From NCBI GenBank assembly GCA_027257055.1, contig JAPVLO010000059.1, positions 2,914,001 through 2,978,000 on the forward strand: 64,000 nt of DNA, read 5' to 3'. Position numbers and translations under genes: made by a program. Under the pieces are notes generated by a model. The model had not been told where the DNA came from, made no database searches, and saw only the letters and a list, made by a program, of their open reading frames with translations. This DNA is from Cephalopachus bancanus (Eukaryota; Chordata; Mammalia; Primates; Tarsiidae). Of the stretch, positions 57,000-64,000 are shown piece after piece (within the stretch, counting starts at the first letter, position 1; the number at the start of each line of letters is the position of its first letter).

Positions 57000-57170
57000 G
57001 TTTCTGAGAAGCTGGGACATCTGGAATAAGTCATTTAACCCTCTGGATTTCATGATTCTCATAATTAAAATAAAAATAATGACCCAAGCTCTGTATGAGG
57101 TGCAAATGAGATAATACATTTGAAAGCAATTTACAAAACACTAGTAAGGCACTTTATATAACATATAGGA
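57000..57170 (-). mobile_element. MIR SINE relic
   Basis: Antisense MIR: gaataagtcatttaaccctc, ttgaaagcaatttacaaaac, then aggcactttat. Confidence 0.55.
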
Positions 57171-57679
57171 TTAAGGTAGTTGGCCAAAGTTCCAACGAGA
57201 AATCTGTAGACTCAGGACATAAATCTAAATTTTACAAATGACCAATCCCAAATTACCACTTCCACTGACCCTTAGTAGTAAAAAGGATTTTAAAAACTCA
57301 ATAAATAAACATAATACCTCCTTTGGTATTAGGATGCGGACAATAGCATAGCCTCCTTTGTTCCTCCAGCTTCCACACAGTGCTTGGCACAGAGTACTCA
57401 GTACTCTGGAAGCTAACTTGGACTTTTCTCTACTCTACATTCTTGTCTCTTAGCAGCCACTTATTTTCTGCTGCATTTTTAGTGGACATCAGTATGGGTA
57501 AGTTACCATCACAAGGGACAAAGTCAAATTGGCAAAAGTTATTCCCTCAGTATCCTACTTTGGTTGTTATTAAAACACCTCCCTTCCTGGGTACACTCAA
57601 GTGAAGGCCTTAAGTTGCCTGTCTGGGCTGAAAGTCTTACACACACACATACGCGCACACACACTGATATCACTAAACA
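57171..57679. other. Unique DNA
   Basis: About 500 bases. The part 57358-57410 (cacagtgcttggcacagagt) may be L2 3' end sequence. A CA-rich patch lies at 57640-57664. Confidence 0.4.
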
Positions 57680-57777
57680 CTCCTCACACTCTTGTTCAGG
57701 AGACTAACATCAAATTATTAGTCTGCCTGGGCCACCTACATGTCATGGTCAAGCCCCTCTTAGAATCATCAGATCTT
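57680..57777. repeat. Local duplicate, copy A left half
   Basis: attagtctgcctgggccacc, tacatgtcatggtcaagccc matches 59275-59320. The right half of the unit resumes at 58456, after an Alu monomer containing an L1. Confidence 0.75.
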
Positions 57778-58455
57778 TTTTTCTTTTAAATTATATATAT
57801 CCACATGACCCCGCAATCCCCTACTGGGAATATACCCTGAAGAACTCAAATCACTCTATAAAAAAGATACCTGCACACGTATGTTTATCGCAGCGTTGTT
57901 CACAATAGCAAGAACCTGGAAACAACCATGCTGCCCATCAAAAGAGGACTGGATTTAAAAAATGTGGTACATATACACGATGGAATACTACGCAGTCATA
58001 AAAAAGAACAAAATCATGAATTTCACAGCAACCTGGATGGAACTTGAGTCTATAATACTGAGTGACCTCTCACAGAAACAAAGATCCAAGTATCACATGT
58101 TCTCACTCATATAATGGACCTTGAACATCCAATGTAATACTAAAAGAAAATGACTGACGGTACTGGGAAACTATGGGGGGGTGGGATTAACAGTAGCAAA
58201 TATCTGTCTGAGGAAGGGGAAACACCTGTTATCAACAGAGTGCCTGAATGAAACGTAATTGTACACCTAACCCTTAACTGTACCCCACAAAACCATAATA
58301 AAAAATATTGATTTAATTTTTAAAATTATATATATATTTTTTTAATTTTTGTAGAGATCGGGTCTTTCTGTGTTGCCCAGGCTGGTCTCAAACTCCTGGT
58401 CTCAAGCAATCCTCCTATTTCAGCCTCCCAAAGTGCTGGGATTATAGGCGAGCCT
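57778..58455 (-). mobile_element. Alu left monomer (minus) with an L1 in its A-tail
   Basis: The monomer body is 58340-58455 (ggtctttctgtgttgcccag, ctcccaaagtgctgggatta). Its T-rich tail begins at 57776, but the L1 at 57801-58322 lies inside the tail. AGAATCATCAG (left) and GAGATCATCCG (right) are the monomer's own duplication. Copy B, which lacks both, gives the empty site. Confidence 0.75.
57801..58322 (+). mobile_element. 5'-truncated young L1
   Basis: The ORF2 C-terminus plus 3' UTR, ending ataataaaaaatattgattt as in the other copies. Duplication AAATTATATATAT at 57788-57800 and 58323-58335, within the Alu monomer's A/T-rich tail. Confidence 0.9.
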
Positions 58456-58560
58456 GGATGAGATCATCCGTTCCAGTAATTAGAAAAGGTCTGGCTGTTT
58501 TCTTTCAGCTCCCAGATCCCATGCCTTGCTTTTCTTATCCTGTTCATAGGTGGGCACTGG
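58456..58560. repeat. Local duplicate, copy A right half
   Basis: gagatcatccgttccagtaa, ggtctggctgttttctttca, gccttgcttttcttatcctg, ttcata matches 59320-59410. Confidence 0.75.
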
Positions 58561-59249
58561 CATAGGTGGGTTCTGGCATGGGTTGGGGCTGAACATGTGA
58601 AGCAGCCCAGTCACAGAGCAGTCTGGGCAACCCTGGAGAGTAGCAGCCTACTCTTGGCCCTGGGCCACCACCGTTTGCCTGGCATTTGTGCAGACCAGAA
58701 CATGAGCCCACCCCTACCATATACTTCATAGCAACGTCCTGACAATTTTGAAACAGAAAAGGGATTTCTTTGTTAACTGGGTACAAGCCAGGCCTGAAAG
58801 GAATTCATTAATGGGTTGGTGGTATAATACTGGTTAAGAGCTTTAAATATTTCAGTCTTCCTTCCTTAGTATCAAAGCAGGATTAACAGGAAGACTGGCC
58901 AGCAGCTGCCAGTAGTACCAATCTAGAAGAACTGCTAAAGTAACCCCAGAAAAGTAACACATTGAAGAAAACTGCATTTTTCAGAACTTTCTTCAAGAAG
59001 GAAATTGAATTTAATTTTAAGAAATGCTTTGATGAGACAATTGAGTCACCAATAGGGGTGGCATGCTGTGCCAAAAAAAATAAATAAATAAGGTCAATAG
59101 AACGCATTCATGTAGGGTGGGTCCAACAGTTTTTGGATTTCATTTTGCTGAGTTAGGGATGGAAGCCAGGATACTGCAATATCTTCCTCCTTCTCCACAA
59201 GTAGAGACAGGGTCTTTCTGTGTTGCACTACTCAAATCTGTTATTTTAC
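58561..59249. other. Unique DNA
   Basis: About 690 bases with no gene. The part 59200-59225 (tagagacagggtctttctgt) looks like an Alu fragment left of copy B. Confidence 0.4.
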
Positions 59250-59415
59250 TTGATTGCTGAAGGGACACTGAATTATTAGTCTGCTTGGGCCACCTACATA
59301 TCTTGGTCAAGCCCTGTTTGAGATCACCAGTTCTTGCAATTTAAAAAGTCTGGTTGTTTTCTTTCAGTTCTCCAGTCCCTATATCTTGCTTTCCTCACCC
59401 TGTTCATACATGGAC
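59250..59415. repeat. Local duplicate, copy B (uninterrupted)
   Basis: attagtctgcttgggccacc runs without a break into gtctggttgttttctttcag and ttgctttcctcaccctgttc. It matches both halves of copy A, about 1.5 kb away. It may be a small segmental duplication or two copies of an unnamed old repeat. Confidence 0.7.
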
Positions 59416-59901
59416 CATTCAATTACAAATATGTACTGAACACCTGCTATATGTCAACCCCTGAGAAGGAGGAGATGAGCACAACACAATCTTAGTCCCA
59501 AAGGAACACATGTTCTAGACAAACAACTATGTTAATATAAGGCAAATGGATGAGAGCTCTGCAAGAAAAACATGCAAATACAAACATGAGGACATTCATA
59601 AGGAGTCAAGGCAAATCTCATGGAGGATATGACATTTATGTAGGACCTTTGAGGATCAGGAGGAGCTGACCATGTGCTAAAAAAGGATAGAGGAGCTCAA
59701 GACAGATGAATGAATCAAAGCATAAAAGCCGATGAGGACACAGTGTTTTTAACTATAAAGAGTCCATAGTGGACACAGAATAGGTAATGTGGTGCAGAGT
59801 GGCAGAAGATGAGGCTAGAAACAAAGGTCAAAGCCAAAATTTGAAAAGTCTTTGAACAGAGAGTTGAGATTTTACTCAATAAGGGAGTTATTAATGGTTT
59901 T
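59416..59901 (-). mobile_element. L2 LINE relic
   Basis: Reverse L2: tgaacacctgctatatgtca, atgtaggacctttgaggatc, gttgagattttactcaataa. It continues past the Alu at 59914. Confidence 0.65.
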
Positions 59902-59913
59902 AAGCTAGAAGTA

Positions 59914-60220
59914 AGCCGGGCTCGGTGGTTCAGCCTGTAATCCCTCGCTTTGGGAGGCTGCAGTGAGTGGATTGCCTGAGTCCGCGAGTTCAAGACCCAC
60001 CTGGACAACTTGGCGAGACCTCATCTTTACAATAAATCAAAAAATTAGCCAGGCGTGGTCGCGCGTACCTGCAGTTCCAGCTACTTGGAAGGCTGAGGCA
60101 GAAGGATCGCCAGATCCCAGCAGGTTAGGCTGTGGTGGCCAGGAGCGTGCCACTGCACTCCAGTCTGGGCAACAGAGTGAGATTCCAACTCAAAAAATAA
60201 ATAAATAAATAAATTTTAAA
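59914..60220 (+). mobile_element. Dimeric Alu, lineage-specific subfamily
   Basis: A full dimer with an (AAAT)n tail. Duplication AAGCTAGAAGTA at 59902-59913 and AAGCTAAAAGTA at 60221-60232. Confidence 0.93.
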
Positions 60221-60232
60221 AAGCTAAAAGTA

Positions 60233-60420
60233 GAAGAAAATATGGTAGATTTGTGTTTGGTAAAAGAACTGGCAGCAAGTGAAAATTATGGATGGGAGTG
60301 AGGGGTAGGAAGTGAAGGTAGGAATTGCAGTGGTCAAGGCTGAGAACAGAACATAGAAAAACAGAGGCATTTCATCAGTAAAATCAATGGGATTTAGTGA
60401 CAATTGTGTATAGTGATAAA
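60233..60420 (-). mobile_element. L2 LINE relic, continued
   Basis: attgcagtggtcaaggctga and tcaatgggatttagtgacaa continue the antisense L2 beyond the Alu. Confidence 0.55.
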
Positions 60421-60429
60421 GAAGAAAGA

Positions 60430-60760
60430 GATCCTCTCTCCTAATTCATTCCTACTCATCCTTTAGATCTCAGACCAAATGCCACTTCCTAAAGAAAGCT
60501 GTTTTAAACCCTAGGAATGGATTAATTCCTTCTGGATACGCTCTCTACGCACATTAGCCTTTTCCTCCACAACATTTACCTTCATTTATAATGCTATGTG
60601 TGTGTAATAAATCAGATGAATAACAGTATCTGTTATCAGACTATGAGTCTCTATAAAGTACAACCACACCTATTTTGTTGTCCATGTATTCCTGGCACCT
60701 AGTATAGCACCTGGCTCACAGCAGAAACTCAAAAATTATTTCTTGAAAGCAATAAGGGAA
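60430..60760 (+). mobile_element. L2 LINE 3' relic
   Basis: attcctactcatcctttaga, tctcagaccaaatgccactt, cctggcacctagtatagcac, then ctcaaaaattatttcttgaa. It lies inside antisense L2, so two L2 insertions are nested or joined. Confidence 0.72.
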
Positions 60761-60769
60761 GGCAGTTAA

Positions 60770-61340
60770 GGACCACAGAAAGACTTCTATACTGTACTAC
60801 CAGGTGGATGGTGACCCCATTAACTAAAACAGGATATGTAAAGGTAAGACACGGTGAAAATAGGGGGAGAAAATGAATTCCAGCTGGAATATGGTAAACT
60901 GGAAATATCTGCAAGAATTCCAAATGTAGATTTCTAATAGCTTGGAACTCAGGAGAGGCAATCCAGAGATTACAGATTTAGGAATCATCCAATAGCTGAA
61001 GAGATGAGAGTCACTGTCTTACTCAGATTGAATACATAGTTCCAGGAGAGAAGAGAAGCAAAGATGGAGCCCTGAAGAAAGTCAAATGTAGAATACAAAC
61101 TTGCCAAACAAGCCAGCAAAAACACCGAGAAAGAAAGTCTGAAAGCCAGGGGAGGAACTGTAAGAGAGTTGGATTTTAAGAGACCGAGGGAGGCAGAGCT
61201 CAAAAAAGAGAAAGTACTCAACAGGGTCCAATACTGCCAAGGGCTAGAAGTTTGCATAGGCCTCCTATACAGGAGATGGAGATGGGCTCTGGGATTCAGG
61301 CAATTATGTCTCCTTCCAAAGCAAAAGATCTCAGAACTTC
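60770..61340 (-). mobile_element. L2 LINE relic, further 5' part
   Basis: Reverse L2: gtaaaggtaagacacggtga, aactcaggagaggcaatcca, gatggagccctgaagaaagt, tactcaacagggtccaatac. Confidence 0.5.
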
Positions 61341-61458
61341 TAAAGGAAAGCTAAAAAACAGCCAATGATAAGAGCAGCAGGTGTGGGTAGAAGAAAACTA
61401 AAAATCATGCAAGAAAAAGGAAACAATTCATTCTTTTACTCATTCAATAAGTATTTGC

Positions 61459-61755
61459 AGCCGAGCTCGGTGGCTCAGCCTGTAATCCCGCGCCTTTGGG
61501 AGGCTGAGGTGAGTGGATTGCCTGAGCCCGCGGGTTCGAGACCCTCCTGGGCAACTTGGCGAGACCTCATCTCTACAATAAATCAAAAAGTCAGCTGGAC
61601 GTGGTAGCGCGCGCCTGTAATTCCGGCTACTTGGAAGGTTGAGGCAGAAGGATCACCGGATCCCCAGCAGGTCGAGGCTACGGTGGCCGGGAGTGGCCAC
61701 TGCACTCCAGTCTGGGCGACAGAGTGAGACTCCAACTCAAAAAAAATAAAATAAA
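61459..61755 (+). mobile_element. Young dimeric Alu, CpG-rich
   Basis: Close to the local consensus. A perfect 13-bp duplication, AATAAGTATTTGC, lies at 61446-61458 and 61756-61768. It split an antisense L2 3' end (cattcaataagtatttgc, then tgggcttctactatgaacca at 61769). Confidence 0.94.
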
Positions 61756-61830
61756 AATAAGTATTTGCTGGGCTTCTACTATGAACCAAGCACTCTACAT
61801 TGGAAGTATAGCATAAACAATATATGATGA

Positions 61831-62720
61831 TCTATGGGCCCATAGAATTTAAGAAAGGATAGGGTTAAGATCAAAGAACAAGTCTGGTCTCGAAAACCCA
61901 TGAGACATCTCTTCCATCTGAGGAAGAAGAAATGATCTGGGGCTAAAGATTACATAGGCAGGGTCCTAGAAATATTAAGAAGACAGAAAATTTCAGAGTT
62001 GTCAGGGCTGGGTTCCCCTGAAGGCAGAGTCTGAAACAAGTCTTGGGTGCAAGAATTTATTTGGGAGATCCTTCTAGAAAGCAAAAATGAGGGAATAGAA
62101 GTATAAAAGAGAAGGAATCTAAACAAGCATTCTGAAGTTTGCTATTGAGAGCAAGAAGCTTGATTTGGTCAGGACCTCCTGAGAAATATACAGTATGCAT
62201 CCAGAACTGTCCACCTGAATATGGAAGTCTGAAGCATTTATTCACACATTCAAATGCCCAATGCTTGGGGGTATCTCCTGGGGGCATTTATTCCCACAGA
62301 CTTCCAGGTTTCTCTTCAGCCCCAGTCATACAGGCTCCCAGCATGAGAGACGATCCTGAGAAAGAAAGGAGAAAAGTAGGTGCTAGAAATGGGAAGCCGA
62401 TTAAACAAAACTGTTCACCACAGCAACAACTGAAATCAGAGATGATTTCACAGAGAGACTGTGACATTGGCCACAAGGGGCATCTACCACAAAGGTGATA
62501 TTGGTGAAAACTAGGTAGACGTGACTAATCATCAGCCTAGGCTGGGTAGGGAGGAAAAGAATGCTAAGAGAAAGTGACTTGGGAAATTTTTCTAAGGCCT
62601 GTGCTTTCTTTCAATGCTTTTTGGCCTCTGCATAAAGACATGAACTTAGGGACTTATTAATATTATAGCTCAAAAGGTTAGATCATAAAGAAAGATTTAC
62701 AGCCCTCCAGGGCAAGGATC
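61831..62720. other. Mostly unique, possible LTR-like part
   Basis: No gene. The part 62005-62350 (ggtgcaagaatttatttggg and following) has the feel of an old LTR, but I could not place ends or a family. The 119-residue frame at 62139-62498 lies here and has no domain. Confidence 0.35.
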
Positions 62721-62724
62721 ATGA

Positions 62725-62895
62725 CATTAACCATTGATATTTATTGAGCACTTAATATGTGCCAGGCACTCTGCAGGCATCATCAAATGAATCATTCTTG
62801 TAACTGTATATATTCAGAAGCATTATTGTTCCCATTTTACAAAGGAGGAAACTGAAGCTTAGAGAGTTTCTAAAGCTTTTAGGTCTATAGTATAA
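62725..62895 (+). mobile_element. MIR SINE relic
   Basis: attgagcacttaatatgtgc, caggcactctgcaggcatca, attttacaaaggaggaaact, gaagcttagagag. Confidence 0.82.
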
Positions 62896-64000
62896 CAAGT
62901 TTTTTCATTTCAAGTGTGTGCCAATAACCCATATTTGTACACTTGTATCTGAACACACATTACACAAGCACACAGTAAAAGCAGATATGAGGCTTTCCAG
63001 AGAATATAAATGTATTTAGCTTCCCTGGTCATTTTTTATTACATGGATAATGAAGCACTTCTAGACTCTTTAATGAATAATTTCTTTAATTTTTAAAAAA
63101 TGTTACCAATTGATTAATGTCTTTTCAACAAATATACAGACCAGGAGTGTAGACAATAAGGATTTTCAGACATGGAGACTGGAGTAAAAACCAACAGCAA
63201 AATACCATCAAAAGCACAGAGCTAAATGAAGTAAACAAAAGCATCATAAAAAAACTAAAGCATTTAAAGACTTTAAACTCATTACAGACCAAAATGTAAA
63301 TCTGATTGCAAAATTATCTGCATCTTTAATTTGGAGGCTCATGATCATGCTGGAGGTAGGAGGCAAAATTTAATTTAAGGAGCAATTTTGGCCAATCATC
63401 CCTATTTTTCTTTAACACAAGGCAAAAAGGGAGAGAGAATGACGTATATGACATCCAGAGACCCAGAGGAAGAAAAAGCAGAGATGTGATCATACTTTAC
63501 ATCTTCCAAAACACTTGTATCAGCCTCAGAGAGGCTGGTTAAGCAATGCTACCCTCCCTGGAATGGAGCTGGTTTGTAATTAGTTTATTTGTGGAGGCCT
63601 GTATCATTAAAATGATGACCACTGGACACTTGCCACAATCAAGATAATGCTTCATAATCAAATTAACTCGGCTCAAGAGCTTGATTTGGAGCCTGTTTAT
63701 GGTTAGCCACCTAATGACTTTCAGGATACCTGGAGCATAAGAAAAGACACTAGGTAAGTAGTGCATGATCACAGAAGCACAGGAAGATGTGACTATTACT
63801 TAGCCGCAAAGCATCTCGGCTGAGGGCTGAGGGCCGAAGGAGAGTGAGTACAGAAGAAAAAGATTTGAAATTGACCATCCAAGAACTGAATACATTTTTA
63901 ATACAATAACAGTATGAAACCCACAGGTTTTTAAAATGCATATGGATACATACTTCAGCAGAGACCATGACACCAGATCCTGAGTTCTTCAAAGGCAGGA
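62896..64000. other. Unique DNA, candidate conserved patch
   Basis: About 1.1 kb with no gene or repeat recognised. The part 63560-63760 (tgataatgc-type and tcaaattaactcggctcaag motifs) is repeat-free and balanced in composition. It is flagged only as a candidate conserved non-coding element. Confidence 0.4.

Overview
This is nuclear DNA from a primate, almost certainly intergenic or intronic. No host multi-exon gene, tRNA, rRNA or bacterial feature is visible. The primate call rests on many dimeric, 7SL-derived Alu elements. Most of them belong to one unusual subfamily: the A-box region reads GGCTCAGCCTG, the B box reads GGTTCGAGACC, the linker is CAATAAATCAAAAA and the 3' end is CCAACTC plus poly-A. 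I do not recognise this as an anthropoid AluS/Y, nor as the lemur or loris types I know. A tarsier-like, non-anthropoid primate is therefore my best inference, not a proven assignment. Two older AluJ-like copies are also present.

Layout. 1-5 kb holds one Alu, a 5'-truncated young L1 (1817-2860) and MIR/L2 relics. 5-8 kb is largely unique and AT-rich. 8.1-9.5 kb holds an Alu with an internal duplication and a solo LTR nested in an MLT1 relic. 9.7-13.7 kb is three stacked ancient L1 3' regions. 14-26 kb mixes MIR, L2, MER20, Alus and a Tigger-like MITE with intact ends (22172-22696). 26.1-33.9 kb is dominated by a near full-length L1 on the minus strand (27146-33573). It sits inside an older L1 and is joined at its 5' end to a free Alu left monomer. 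34-47 kb holds L2/MIR relics, an LTR-like insert with a strong hairpin (35523-35843), a young truncated L1 and four Alus. 47.6-48.5 kb is a solo LTR inside a hAT MITE. 53.5-54.2 kb is a processed cyclophilin A (PPIA) retrocopy with an open frame. 57.7-59.4 kb holds a locally duplicated segment, one copy of which took an Alu monomer and then an L1. 59.4-64 kb is L2 relics, two Alus and unique DNA.

The only long host-derived reading frame is the PPIA retrocopy. L1 ORF1 (31144-32019) is open but shorter than usual, and L1 ORF2 is broken by several frameshifts. Nothing here forms a multi-gene system. The most distinctive features are the Alu-monomer/L1 chimera, the hairpin element and the open PPIA retrocopy. 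Boundaries of old MIR, L2 and L1M relics are approximate because they were recognised by eye.
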